Source of the DNA: Proteles cristata cristata
Lineage: Eukaryota; Chordata; Mammalia; Carnivora; Hyaenidae
Direction of reading: 5' to 3'
DNA: 64,000 nucleotides
Assembly: GCA_017311185.1 (NCBI GenBank)
Contig: JAESUZ010005462.1
Span: forward strand, 1,550,001 to 1,614,000
Position numbers and translations under genes: made by a program. Position 1 is the stretch's first letter; every line of letters starts with the position of its first letter. This document shows, piece by piece, positions 21,906 through 32,975 of this stretch. Below the pieces are notes generated by a model that was given only the letters and a program-made list of their open reading frames with translations, did not search any database and had not been told where the DNA came from.

Positions 21906-22128
21906 TTCTTTTTTCTTTTTTTTAATACTTTTATTTATTTCTAGGAGAGAGAGAGACAGCGTGAGCAGGGGAGGGTCAGAGAGAGAGGGAGTCACAGACT
22001 GAAACAGGCTCCAGGCTCTGAGCTGGCAGTCAGCACAGAGCCCGACGCGGGGCTCGAACCCACGAACCGCTAGATCATGACCTAAGCGAAAGTCGGACGA
22101 CCAACCGACTAAGCCACCCAGGCGCCCC
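21906..22128 (-). mobile_element. CAN SINE, young feliform subfamily
   Basis: Near-identical to the copies at 85-300 and 44427-44651. TSD CTCACTTCTTTTTTT at 21893-21907 and 22129-22143; the T-rich side blurs the boundary. Confidence 0.96.
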
Positions 22129-22239
22129 TCACTTCTTTTTTTTTCAATCCGATAGTTTGGACATTAAGATTAAATTAAACATTAATGTTTTCCTCCCAAA
22201 ACATATAAACTAAACCACCTAATACAAACAATAAGGTAC

Positions 22240-22266
22240 TCTAAATAAATAAATAAACAAACAAAC
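22240..22266 (+). repeat. (AAAT)n/(AAAC)n short tandem repeat
   Basis: A short run of AAAT units passing into AAAC units. No SINE is attached. Confidence 0.8.
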
Positions 22267-22361
22267 CAATAAACTCCTGATTGAAACAATTTCTTTTCCT
22301 CTGCAAGGACAGACTATGGTAAAACTATTAACTATTATAGGTTAAAACAATTAAACCTTTA

Positions 22362-22594
22362 TGGGGTGCCTGGGTGGCTCAGCCGATTGAGCATCCAACT
22401 CTTGATTTCAGCTCTCATGATCTCCTGGTTTGTGGATTCAAGCCTCACATTGGGCTCTGTGCTAACAATGTGAAACCTACTTGGGATTTTCTCTCTCTCT
22501 GCCCCTATCCTACTCTCTCTCTCTCTCTCTCTCTCTCCTCCCTGCCCCCCGTTTGTACACTCTCTCCCTCTCTCTCAAAATAAACATTAAAGCA
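22362..22594 (+). mobile_element. CAN SINE, intermediate age
   Basis: Head GGGGTGCCTGGGTGGCTCAGCC, body CATTGGGCTCTGTGCTAACAATG, a CT tract, then AAAATAAACATTAAAGC. Perfect TSD AATTAAACCTTTA at 22349-22361 and 22595-22607. Confidence 0.95.
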
Positions 22595-22745
22595 AATTAA
22601 ACCTTTAACTGAGGCAGTGCAAAGTTCCAGCCATTATACACAGGCATTTCCTTTATCCTTTGTTTTTTTCTTTCTTTCTTTTTTTTTTTTTAAGAAGCAT
22701 CTACACAGGATTTGGGGCAAAACCCCATATACAGAAAAATGAAGT

Positions 22746-22914
22746 AGGACGCCTGACTGGCTCAGTCGCTTAAGCTACTAACTCTTGATTTCAGTTCAGG
22801 TCATGATCTCATGGTCCTCATGAGATTGAACTTCACCTCAGGCTTAATGTAGGAGTGTGGAGCCTGCTTGGGACTCTCTCACTCTCTCTCTCAAAATAAA
22901 TAAATAAACTTTAA
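22746..22914 (+). mobile_element. CAN SINE, short older copy
   Basis: Head AGGACGCCTGACTGGCTCAGTC, GGTCATGATCTCATGG, then a shortened body (GGAGCCTGCTTGGGACTCTC) and AAATAAATAAATAAAC. TSD AAAAATGAAGT (22735-22745) and AAAAATGAGGT (22915-22925). Confidence 0.9.
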
Positions 22915-22925
22915 AAAATGAGGTT

Positions 22926-23808
22926 TTGGCCAGGCTAAACAAAATCCAAATAAACAAAATGAGACCCTCTGAACCCCCTCCACCCTGCCTCCCACACCCC
23001 ACCCACAAAAAGGTTATCCTGGGAACTATTTCTTTCACATTGTATAAATATTAACTTCTTACACCTGTGTCTTCTTTGACCACATATTGTTATATTACAA
23101 AAAGAAATGTCAAATACATACAGTGTTAAGATTACTATACTAAGTTTGCTCTCTGCTTCAGCCAACTGCTCCATAAACCAGCACTTTGCACCTCGGTGTG
23201 CCCACGTCCAGCAAAACCAATTGTGTGTTCATAGCCTCCAGCTTCAGACACCTATAAGGCAGGAGACTCTCATTTTTTACTCCCAAACTGTACGTTTATC
23301 TCCCCTGATAGATTCTTTTGGGGGCAATGCATTCTATTTCTTTTGCGTTCCACACATTGTATATAACCCAGTGCTCAATGCATCATTAGCTACCTAATAC
23401 ATTTTTTAAAAGAACAAAATGACTTGATAAAAGTAACTTGGAATGCAATGATGCTTGTTACTTAGGCTGCCCTGATCACTAGCAGGAATATCTGCTTTGT
23501 AAGTCTAGCGTTTCTTAGAAGTCACAAGACCGTTTCAACTGAAGTTAGAACTTTCATCATCCACATTTGATTCGGAAGCAGGACCTTCTGCAGGGATTGC
23601 CTGTGGGTGGTACACAGTGACAGAGCAGCCCAGACTCTTGCAGGAGAGGCACCCCAGGCCTCCACTGGACCAGGATGTAATTGCAAGATAAAGCCTTTAC
23701 AGTAGCCAGTGTTCCTTTATTTAATTTCCCCGGCCAAAAAGAAAAAAAAAAGTATCCTTTCAGGATCACCTTCAAAATCTATTTGGAACATCCTCAGTGC
23801 TCTCAAAC
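22926..23808. other. Unassigned sequence
   Basis: No nameable repeat or exon. A run of A at about 23740 is the only simple tract. Confidence 0.35.
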
Positions 23809-23821
23809 CATTATTCTTTGA

Positions 23822-23945
23822 GGCGCCTGAGTGACCCAGGGGGTTAGGCATCCGACTCTTGGTTTCAGCTCAGGTCATGATCTTGTGGTTCATGGGCTCT
23901 TGCCCCACATTGGGCTCTGCACTGGAGGTGCAGAGCTGGCTTGGG

Positions 23946-23981
<36 letters not shown>

Positions 23982-24026
23982 CCTCCCCTGCTCACTCTCT
24001 CTCAGAATAAATAAACTTAAAAAAAA
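23822..24026 (+). mobile_element. CAN SINE, intermediate age
   Basis: Head AGGCGCCTGAGTGACCCAGG, body GGTTTCAGCTCAGGTCATG, a CT run of about 30 bp, AGAATAAATAAAC tail. Perfect TSD CATTATTCTTTGA at 23809-23821 and 24027-24039. Confidence 0.95.
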
Positions 24027-24039
24027 CATTATTCTTTGA

Positions 24040-25156
24040 ATATGAATGGACTCACTTACCCAAGTCAGTTCAACAAATGTGTATTGGGCACCTAGTATGT
24101 TTAGGATAGAATGACCAGGGCAATGACAGAAAGTCACAACATGGCACACACAGGAACACCTCTGCAGCCACCTATACCTCTGAAGCCGAACGGAGGGCGT
24201 GTCTGGGAAGACACCTAGGAGAGGACTTGGGTTCTAAGTCATAGAGCTGTTTCCTTGGAAAATACCATATTGAAATGAAAGTACCTCCTATCTGGGTGAC
24301 AGGAACCACATGTAAAATCGATAGCCAAACAATGTCAAATAGCCTTATTCTCTGCCTGAGGAGTCCTGCTCCCCAGCTTTAGGTGGGCTGCGATGAACCC
24401 ACCTGAGAGACAGTGCGGTCTGCAAGGGAATGTGCTGGACTGGAGACTTCCTGCCTCAGGAGGTGATCCAGACTGAATTGTTAGTTGTTGAGTGTCTCTT
24501 GGTAAGCAACTGCCCACTTTTGTGCCTCTATTTCCCCACAGATGACCCAAAGAGGAGGAAAAACCCCTTTATGCTGCATCATCAGGTCAGGCAAGGATAA
24601 GGAGGGAATGCCTGATGAGGGCTTTGCACTCAGAAATTTTGTTGTGATGAATAAATCATGCTGAGTATTGACACCATTATTGACGATGGCTGGGCTCGCA
24701 TAGCACTCACCTAATTGCTTTTATAAAATTCCTCCCCGAAATGGCATATTTAGTAAAAGCAAAAAGGTAAAAACTAGTGGAGAAATGGTGGAACATGAAG
24801 ACTGCCCCACTGGGATAAATGCAGGAATCCACACAAGAAGACTAGTCTGATGGTGGGGGCCCAAGCGCCTGACTGATTTCAGATCCTGCTTCAGACACTG
24901 CCCACGGCAGCCTGCCCTGACAGCTCGACTCCTCAGTGAGACTGAACAAAGAGCCCTGCACAGTACAGCATGATCTAGTCTTGCTTTATATCTCCTTTTT
25001 CTATTCCGGGCACCACACACAAATTCCATTACCTCGCTCTCTCCTCAGACGTGAGCTTGTCTGGACTCTAGTTTCATTGTTCCTACACAATATATAAGAA
25101 AACATCACGTAGACACTATGATACTTTCCAGCCCAAGTGTTCTTGAATCCCAGTCA
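24040..25156. other. Unassigned sequence
   Basis: Nothing nameable. No coding signature. Confidence 0.4.
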
Positions 25157-25169
25157 TAAAGCTCATAAC

Positions 25170-25328
25170 GTTTTGCAGGGAAGAGACAGAGAGAAAGAGA
25201 ACCCCAAGCAGGCTCCACACTGTCACCACAGAGCCCAACTCAGGGCTCGAACCCACGAACCATGAAATCTTGACCTGAACCAGAATCAAGAGTCAGGCGC
25301 TTAACTGACTGAGCCACCCGGGTGCCCC
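25170..25328 (-). mobile_element. CAN SINE lacking its A-tail
   Basis: Antisense SINE from the AG-rich body (GGAAGAGACAGAGAGAAAGAG) to the head complement (GAGCCACCCGGGTGCCCC). The A-tail complement (TTTATTTATTT) is absent, yet the insertion is bounded by a perfect 13-bp TSD TAAAGCTCATAAC at 25157-25169 and 25329-25341. Confidence 0.93.
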
Positions 25329-25344
25329 TAAAGCTCATAACTTT

Positions 25345-25520
25345 CACCCATTATCACTTTAAGTCCTTACAAGTAGCCCTTGCGGTAGTTCTCTTTTCAT
25401 TCCCATCTTACAGATGAGGAAACTATGGCACAGAGAGGTTAAGTAACCAAAAATATGGCCACACAGCATGTACAGCAGAGCTAAAAATTCAGACCTGTGT
25501 CTCTATGACTCTAGAGTCTA
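25345..25520 (-). mobile_element. MIR SINE, antisense
   Basis: CATTCCCATCTTACAGATGAGGAAACTATGGCACAGAGAGGTTAAGTAACC, then ACACAGCATGTACAGCAGAGCTAAAAATTCAGACC, the antisense MIR core order. Confidence 0.8.
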
Positions 25521-25552
25521 AATTCTCAGCTATTAATGCTGAATAGTGCTTG

Positions 25553-26076
25553 CAGTGGTTAATTTTATGTGTCAACCCGACTGGGTCACAAGATGCCCAG
25601 ACATCTGGTTAAATGTTATTTTGGCTGTGTCTGTGAAGGTATTTCCAGAACAGATTAGCATTTGAATCCATGCACTAATGAAAGCAGACCGCCCTCCCCG
25701 GTGGGGGTGGGCCTCATGGATCTGTTGGATTAGACAGAACAAACAGAACTCTGTCCCAAATAGAACAAACAGGTGGAGGAAGGGGGACTTCTCTGTCTGC
25801 CTGCCTGACTGGTCAGCTGGGACACTGGTCTTCTCCTGTTTACACCATCGGTTTCTCGGGTTGACAGGACGCAGACTGGAACTCACCACGGGCTCCCCTG
25901 GGTCCCTGCTCTCACACACGGCGGACTGTGAAACTTCTCGGCCTCCATAATCACACGAGCCAATTCCACATAATAAATCTATGTATTTATAATAAATAAA
26001 TAGTAAATTAGGTGCAGATACAGATACAGATAAAGGTTGACTCTATTGTTTCTGTTTCTCTGGAGAACCTGATACC
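25553..26076 (+). mobile_element. Ancient interspersed repeat, copy B
   Basis: Starts GTGGTTAATTTTATGTGTCAACCCGACTGGGTCACAAGATGCCC, has TGTGAAGGTATTTCCAGAACAGATTAGCATTTGAATC and GGGTGGGCCTCATGGATC, and ends TCTGTTTCTCTGGAGAACCTGATA. It is the opposite orientation of copy A at 12780-13328. The name is uncertain; no coding content. Confidence 0.6.
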
Positions 26077-26249
26077 TTCCCTCTGAAGCAAAACTCATTC
26101 TCTGTGGGTCTTTTCTCTTCTCCCCTTCCCTGGGATAAGGATGATGAAATTAAGAGCTTGGGTGACAGGCCTGTCATGGAGCTACCTCGTCAACATAAGT
26201 TGCTATTATGTTAAACACGTTTAACATAAGTTCATTATTTTTAGTGGTG

Positions 26250-26471
26250 AACTTTTTTTAAAGGTTGCCTTTTTAAAAATTTTTTATGGTTATTTATTTT
26301 GTGAGAGAGAAAGAGTGAGCGTGTGAGTTGGGGAGGGGCAGAGAGACACAATGCCAAGCAGGCTCCACACCGTCAGCACGGAGCCTGACTCAGGGCTCAA
26401 ATTCACAAACATCGAGATCATGACCTGAGCCAGAGTCGGACGCTTTGCCCACTGAGCCAGCAAGGTGCCCC
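26250..26471 (-). mobile_element. CAN SINE, older copy
   Basis: Antisense copy: TATGGTTATTTATTTTGTGAGAG, GGAGCCTGACTCAGGGCTC, ending AAGGTGCCCC. Imperfect TSD TTAGTGGTGAACTT (26241-26254) and TTAGTATGAACTT (26472-26484). Confidence 0.92.
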
Positions 26472-26484
26472 TTAGTATGAACTT

Positions 26485-27515
26485 CTGAGCTGAGACGGCT
26501 TTCCAGAATTTCTCTTCCCAACTTTGATACATGTAAGGGAAAAAAAATTAAACCAGCTAAAAAAAAAAAAAAAAAAAGGAATTTCCCACTTAGCAACCAA
26601 GGAATAAATGAGTATAATTCAAACACCATACATTTCAAAACTCGGAAGCTGAGGAAAGGAAGACTATGGCATGAGCACAGAGCAGAGACCTAGCTTAGCT
26701 GGGTGTTCAGGCAGCCACAGCCATAACAGAGGGTCCCACAAACCCTGAAAGCCAATCTAAAAGGAGAGCAATGTCTCTCCTCTTCTGACCTAGGAGTAGC
26801 AGAATCAGTCCTGAAGGAGAAGTGGGTAAAACTGGGAAGTGGGGGACGTAGGGCCTGAGGCAAGGTCTCTGGGAGGGCACATTGTTTAGGGGATAATCTG
26901 AAGCGCTTTGAGCAGTTCCCACAGGAGCAAGGGATGCCCTACATTCAGGGGGCCTGGGGCCTGTCAGCATGTATTGAACAAAATTCCCTCCCGTGAAAGA
27001 AAGTCTGGCTAGTTCAACAAATCCACCAGCCCATGTGAACTGAATCCCTTCCCTCTAGATCTGCAATTTCTCTAAGGCAACAGAAAGAGGGACACTGTCT
27101 TCAAACTGCTTGTAGAGAAAAACAACTTGGTCTCAGGGAAGGAAGGAGTGATGTCAAACTACCCTCTTTTATTTTTTTAAGTTACCCTCTTTAATTCAGA
27201 GCAAACAGAAGATCTGGAGAGAGCTCCTCAAGCATGAGTCAGATGAAAGAAATGACCAGCCAGCTACGTAAACATGCAGCACAAAGAACAGGGAAGAGGC
27301 AGGAGGGGCAGGGGGAGGGAATTCACCAAGAGTTCAGAGATGATAAGATAAAGGAACAAGGCACGAGAAAAGGCAGGCTGTACACCTAAAGAAACAGGCA
27401 GTGAACAATGAATCTGTGTCAATGTAAAACACACACATGTCACACACCAACAGGAGTTATGGTTACCAAACACAATGTGAGTGACAGAGAATGTAAACTG
27501 GGACACTGTAAAAAT
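26485..27515. other. Unassigned sequence with one A-run
   Basis: An A homopolymer of about 18 lies at 26559-26577 without an attached retroelement that I can see. The rest is unassigned. Confidence 0.4.
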
Positions 27516-27519
27516 AACT

Positions 27520-27965
27520 GTATTCGTTTGCTCCGGCTGCCACAACCGAGCATCGTGAACTGGGTGTATTACACAGCAGAAATAGATTCTCTCACAGTTC
27601 TAGAGGCTAGAAGTCCAAATCAAGATGTCGACAGGATTATTGTTTCTGGAGGCTCTAAGGAAGAATCTGTTAACAGAACCCTCTCCTAACATCTGAAGGT
27701 TGCCAGCAACCCTAGGCATTCCATGGTTTATAATTGGGCCATTCCCATCTCTGTCTCTGTCTTCACGTGGCTTTCTTTACTCTGTGTGTCTGTGTCCACC
27801 TCCTTATAAGGATACTAATCCCTGTATTAGGGCCCACTGTCTCCAATATGATCTCAGTAACTTTACTGCATTTGCAGAGACCCTATTTCCAAATAGAGTC
27901 ACATTCACAGGTACCAGGGGGTTAGGATCTGGGCGTATCTTTTTAGAGAATTCAATCCAACCAGA
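27520..27965 (-). mobile_element. Solo LTR, MaLR/MLT1-like, antisense
   Basis: Reverse-complement LTR order: TATTCGTTTGCTCCGGCTGCCA, CAGAAATAGATTCTCTCACAGTTCTAGAGGCTAGAAGTCC, CCTTATAAGGATACTAAT, ATTAGGGCCCACTG, GAGACCCTATTTCCAAATAGAGTCACATTCACAGGTACC, ending GAATTCAATCCAAC. The subfamily is not certain. Confidence 0.7.
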
Positions 27966-28735
27966 AATAACGATACAACTGAATAGAATTTAGAGGAAGA
28001 GGAGGCGAAATGGAAGCACTATGAGAATGCCAACCAATACCCTCATCTTCATTTGGAAGGAGATGATTAATAATATTCCAAATTCCAGACACCTAGGGTA
28101 AAGGTATATGTGTGTGCATACATATATAAATGCACCCCAAATGGCTCATTTTTCTGTAAACGTTTATATTTAGAGAATATGTGGTAAAGAAACATTTAAG
28201 GTTCAACGACTTCAGTTTGTTTTTGCTCTCTTATAAAATAAGTAAAATTTTAATGTAATGCTTTCTGCTCTTTCAAACATTTTCTAGTGACTACGCGATC
28301 CGTTAAGCAATTCTGATACTACTTCCTCCCTGACAACTATCAAAACCATCAGAAAATACATGACTAAGTCCAGAGCCTTAGTCGTATTTGAAACTCCCCT
28401 GCTAACAGCAGGCCTGGTACATAGTTGCTGCCTTATAAATAGTTGCTAAATTGGATTGTTTTGTTGCTAATTCTGCAGAGTGTTGTACCAGGTAACATAC
28501 AAGACCAATGCCTCCCCTCCCTCTGGAATCTTGCACCTGTAGAGGTACATGCTGTCCAGTTTTCAAAGACTACATTTTTCATTGCTCTTTTGCACCCAAC
28601 GGTCTAACTCTGGGAGACTAACTTCAGACATAGCTGAGGGGGAGACGGCACCATTGTCCTCAGATGGGCTGACCCTGTACTGAAAGAGAAAATGAATCCC
28701 TTCTCTCTGTCGGGAAGGTATTTCATGCCCCCTGC
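27966..28735. other. Unassigned, possibly unique; MIR/L2-like tail at 28390-28470
   Basis: CAGGCCTGGTACATAGTTGCTGCCTTATAAATAGTTGCTAAATTGGAT resembles the 3' end of MIR/L2 (GCCTGGCACATAGTAGG). The remainder is AT-rich and unassigned. Confidence 0.35.
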
Positions 28736-28755
28736 TTTAAAGTCCTAGTCTCTGG

Positions 28756-28971
28756 GGGCGCCTGGGTGGCTTAGTCGGTTAAGCGTCCGACTTTCGCTTA
28801 GGTCATGATCTCGCGGTTCGTGGGTTCGAGCCCCATGTCGGGCTCTGTGCTGACTGCCGGCTCAGAGCCTGGAGCCTATTTCGGAGTCTCTGATTCCCTC
28901 TCTCTCTGATCCTCCCTTGCTCACGCTGTCTCTCTCTCTCTCCTAGAAATAAATAAAACATTAAAAAAAAA
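28756..28971 (+). mobile_element. CAN SINE, young feliform subfamily
   Basis: Sense copy: GGCGCCTGGGTGGCTTAGTCGG, A and B boxes intact (GGGTTCGAGCCCC), CTGACTGCCGGCTCAGAG, CCTAGAAATAAATAAAACATT and an A-run. TSD of about 20 bp (TTAAAGTCCTAGTCTCTGG at 28737-28755; TTAAAGTCCTATTCTCTGG at 28973-28991) with one mismatch. Confidence 0.97.
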
Positions 28972-28991
28972 TTTAAAGTCCTATTCTCTGG

Positions 28992-30530
28992 CAACACAAT
29001 AATTTCATCTACAGACAACAGAATCTGCTGGTTAAAAGCCAAGGGTGAATGGGTCAGCTCCTTGGCCTCAGGGCCTTCCCTGCAGAAGGCATTGTCACTG
29101 CTGAAGAACGGAGCGGGGTTCAGAAATAAACAGACACTGCTGTTGACAGAGGCTGCCAGGTGTGCTGGCACACTCACAGACTATCGTCAGCCTTGCACGC
29201 CCGCGGTCCTCCTTCCGGCTCACAACAGCTCGCCTCCAACTTATTTGGAAGACAGCAGAAGGCTACTCAGGACTTAGTAAAGACACAGACAGCATGCACC
29301 TGTGGAACTGGGCTTACCTATTGACAGTCTCTTGGTAAGGAAAACCAGGACTGAATGCCTCTTGCCTCTTTATCTGCATCTGTCTGGTGTAAATCGCTCT
29401 CTCTTTCTCCTTCCCTATCCGTCTCTCTCTCTCTCTGTCTCTCATTTGCACCCAGTGCAATCAATATTCCACTCTATCACAGATTCAGGACCTGACAGGC
29501 TGTTTGCCATTCTTATGCTGACTCATCCACGGAGCCCATCACGGGCCAAGTGCTCCCTCTGGCCAGAAATGCTGCTCAGTCGAATCTCCAACTCTGGTTT
29601 ATCTTTGTTCCAATCAGTTTTCTTTTTCCTTTTCCGCAGCATGTCACTTCAATCCCCTGTCCCTTACCACCCTGGGAGTCCCAGAGAGGTATTAACACAG
29701 GTGTGGGGGGGTTGCAGGACATTTATGGAAGGTGGGCATGGAATAGCACTGTCCCTTGTAAGTATCAAGAAGCAGCTGCTATAACAAAGGAAGCACACAT
29801 CCTGGTGATCAAGGGCGAAGTCTGGAGCCAAATAACACACTATAAATAGCTGCAAACCCCCCCCCCCCAACAGCATATTCTGTGTCCAGGTTTGGGTTGA
29901 TTTCCTAATTTTGTAACCTAAGAAGAACTGCAGGCGTGGAGAAAAATAAACACTCATTTAAATTCTTTCCTAGAATGTCAGCTGTCAGGTGATAGAGATT
30001 TCCAGCTGGCTGAACCTCAGAGATTACTGCTTCCAGAGTCCTCTATCCATAAAGGAGACAGAGGGATGCCAAGATGGGCTGTGTTTCCAAGGTCAGACAG
30101 TGAACGGGCCTGGGTTTCAGTCCAGGGTTATTTTCTTGCCAACCTCTTTTGTTACCACCATCCAAATTTTTATGCTGTCCAGTGCTTTACTCTTTGAGGT
30201 GTATGGTTTGGACTAGCTGGCTGATAGCGATACTGACAGAGAGACCTGTTTCTGAACAGAAAGCGTGCTTGCACCCGGGGATGGATGATTATCCTGCAGC
30301 CAGGACCTTCGAGCAAGGGCAGGGACAGCCGGCAAAACAGGCTGGGCTGGAGCTTCAGCAAAGAGGGTTCCTGGGGTTACAGGAGATGAGGCTCTCACCT
30401 ACCTCTCTATTACACGTCTGTGGCAGAGGAGAGACAAGCCGGCCTCACACTGGAGCTTTCGAAGAAGGTAATGAGCAATTTGGCCTTCTGCATCTTTGGC
30501 CCCCATTAACTCTGCTCCCTTGGTTTGCAG
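28992..30530. other. Unassigned sequence
   Basis: No nameable repeat. A C12 homopolymer lies at 29857-29868. Open frames of 146-160 codons (29302-29784, 30149-30589, plus) overlap chance frames on the other strand and show no family motif. Confidence 0.4.
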
Positions 30531-30534
30531 TGAA

Positions 30535-30655
30535 GTGGGGGCAAGGGAGGAGGGGGTGGTGGCATGGAATAAGGGGAGGTGAAGGGTAACAATGTGGGGA
30601 GGTAAGTAGGGGGAGAGGATGGGGAGTTGGTTCTGGAGATGATGGGGTGTGAGGA
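30535..30655 (+). other. G-rich tract, possible quadruplex-forming
   Basis: At least eight runs of three or more G occur in 120 bp, for example GGGGGCAAGGGAGGAGGGGG and GTGGGGAGGTAAGTAGGGGG. Loops are mostly 3-9 nt, so quadruplex potential is moderate. No gene is attached. Confidence 0.5.
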
Positions 30656-30934
30656 GATAACAGGAAGTGAGGCAGCCAGGCCCAGCCGTTGCGCTATGAC
30701 CCTGCAGAAACAACGGAGTTCCTCACACTAAAGTTCAAGGTTTCAGGGAATGCTGGTCCACAAACTAAGAGGACAAAGGGGACCATCAGGGGCTTCAAGC
30801 CAAACCACTACTCCAGGGTCCATCAGCCCAGGGTTCTCCGGAGAGAGAATGTAGATAGGCTATTTTAATGGAGTCGTGGGCAGGAAGTAATAAATTAAGG
30901 GAAGAAAGAGAAAACCCCCACGGTACCTTCTTTG

Positions 30935-31205
30935 AGGCTATGAAATGACAGGATCATAGACACAGAGTTGAGAATCACCTTAGAGGCCATCTGCTGGTTC
31001 AGGGATCCTGTGTAAGAGTGTCTGCTCAATCAACCTTCTCTGAACCGTTCCGAGAAAGTGCTCCTCTCCTTACAGAGGAGCCATTCCGTTCACAGAGCTC
31101 TAACTGCTAAAATATTCATCATTATACAGAGTCAGAACAGGCTGCCCTATATCCTCTAACCTTTATTCTAATCCTTCCATGTGATTCTCAGAAGTCAGAT
31201 TATTA
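30935..31205 (+). mobile_element. Ancient CR1/L3-like LINE fragment
   Basis: GACAGGATCATAGACACAGAGTTGAGAATCACCTTAGAGGCCATCTGCTGGTTCAGG, with later TCTCTGAACCG...CCTTCCATG, resembles the CR1/L3 phrase GATCATAGA...GGGACCTTAGAGATCATCTAGTCC. Heavily diverged. Confidence 0.35.
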
Positions 31206-31248
31206 CACCTTTATAGCATAGTTCAGAGGCTGTGCATGTACGCATGCA

Positions 31249-31304
31249 TGTGTGTGTGTGTGTGTGTGTGTCTGTGTGTCTGTGTGTATGTGTGTGTGTG
31301 TCTG
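31249..31304 (+). repeat. Compound (TG)n/(TGTC) microsatellite
   Basis: TG units interrupted by TC and TA units. Confidence 0.93.
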
Positions 31305-31879
31305 TAGGAAGGGGAAACTCCCACATCATTTATATGTATGATCTTGGCAATTATAAGCAATTCACAAGCAAGCCAGCGATGTGTTCAGTTAAAGATTATC
31401 AATGACTAATTCAAAACTCCTATTTTTGTTTCATAAGTCTATTTGAATTCGTGATTCCTGAAACAATCCAAAGAGACTATCTCAACCAACTTTCCAAAGT
31501 TGACACTGGAAATATTAAAACAAACCTCAGCCTTTTCCCAAGCTGTATCCCCCATCTTCGGTAACAAGGGATTCTGCCTCGTCAGTAAGCCCAGAATCTT
31601 CCAGCCTTCCCTGGTGCCTCCTTCTCTTCCACCGCAGTGCTGGGTCTGTTGGATGGCTCAGCACTGAGACCCTGCCCTGGCTGCCCAGAGCAACGCGGGT
31701 ATCCCTTAGCCTCCGGCCCTCGCCAGCTCCAGCCCCGGCCTCTCCTACCCACAGCACAGAGTCCAAGCTCCCCAAGCTGCTGCTCTGGGTCACCCGCTGA
31801 GCAACCCCACGCCCTACTCTCTGCCTTAGCAGCCCAGCTTCTTGCCTTGCTCTCCTCTTTCAGTGCATCTGAACTTGGC
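31305..31879. other. Unassigned sequence
   Basis: Nothing nameable. Overlapping short frames on both strands of a GC-rich patch at 31600-31880. Confidence 0.35.
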
Positions 31880-32290
31880 ACTAGATCCTAGCCTGGGCCT
31901 CTCTAGGGTGCATGTCCCAGCCACATCTCAGCCTGCCCTCCCCAGCTCTCTGCTCCTGAAGAGCCCCGCTTTCCCTCTAGGCTTTTGGTCTGAAAGTTTC
32001 TTTTGTGCAGTAGCCAGCCCTTCTCTTTACCATTCACCTACCTAACTCCTGGTGTTGGAGCCTCACCCTCTCTGAGACCCTCCCCAGACTTATCAGGCTG
32101 TAGCCCCTCCTTGATCTGCACTGGGGTGCCCTGTACTTCTCTTTTCTTTCTCAGAGTGACCCCCTCCCAGGCCTCCCTAGACTCCCTCCATGGATTGATG
32201 GCTTCCATCAGGGAGGGGCCCCGCCTTGGTCATTTTTGGCTGTTTCTCCAGAACAAGCATAGTACCTGATCTTAGGAAGTGCTCATGTGT
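31880..32290 (+). mobile_element. Possible L2 LINE 3' fragment
   Basis: CT-rich text with CCTGGTGTTGGAGCC, ACCCTCTCTGAGACCCTCC, GGGTGCCCTGTACTTCTC, GTTTCTCCAGAACAAGCATAGTACCTGA and GAAGTGCTCATG, which approximates the L2 3' order (CCTTCCCTGACC ... GCATAGTACCTG ... GGTGCTCA). Confidence 0.4.
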
Positions 32291-32479
32291 ATTTCTGAGG
32301 AATAAGTACCCCCTGGTATACTGAATGCAGCTCAAATACCCACAAAGCCCTATACCCATAATCCCAAAACTCCCTTCCATCCTCTCCCACTCTGTGTCCT
32401 TGTACAGGCTACACGTAGCCGATGACTGCTCTTCTTTCTTCCAGCAGACTGGAACATTCCCACCATAAATTCCTTGCTC

Positions 32480-32810
32480 ACAATAATATGTACTGCATAT
32501 ATGTACTATGCATATATAATATACTAATCCATAATAATACTCAATCTTATACTTAATATATAAATTTAAATGTATTATTTAATATACAATGTTTAATAAT
32601 AAATTACTAAACAATGTTATTATACATGATATGTTAATATAGTATAGCAATATGTTATACATAATATAATAACATAAAGTGATACCATATATGTAACATA
32701 TTGATATAATAATGTATCACACATAAGATTCTATAATAATGTGTTATAATCTAATAAGTTATCATCATTCATTACTGAGTATTCATATATCAGAATTAAA
32801 TAAAGTGGTA
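32480..32810. repeat. AT-rich low-complexity tract
   Basis: About 330 bp of nearly pure A/T with TATA, ATAATA and TAATA motifs and no clean tandem period. Confidence 0.85.
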
Positions 32811-32869
32811 TGTGCAATTACATGTATGTGCATATGTATACATAAGAATAATACACAATACATCCTTTC

Positions 32870-32975
32870 TGGGCCAGCACTCTCCTGGACACTTTGCATG
32901 CATTATTCCATTAATTCTCCTGACAGCTGTGAGTTCAGGTGGTTTGTACTTTGCCCACCCCTACTGCTCAGTGAG
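32870..32975 (-). mobile_element. MIR fragment, antisense
   Basis: GGGCCAGCACTCTCCTGGACACTTTGCATGCATTATTCCATTAATTCTCCTGACAGCTGTGAG fits the 3' MIR order in antisense. Confidence 0.45.
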
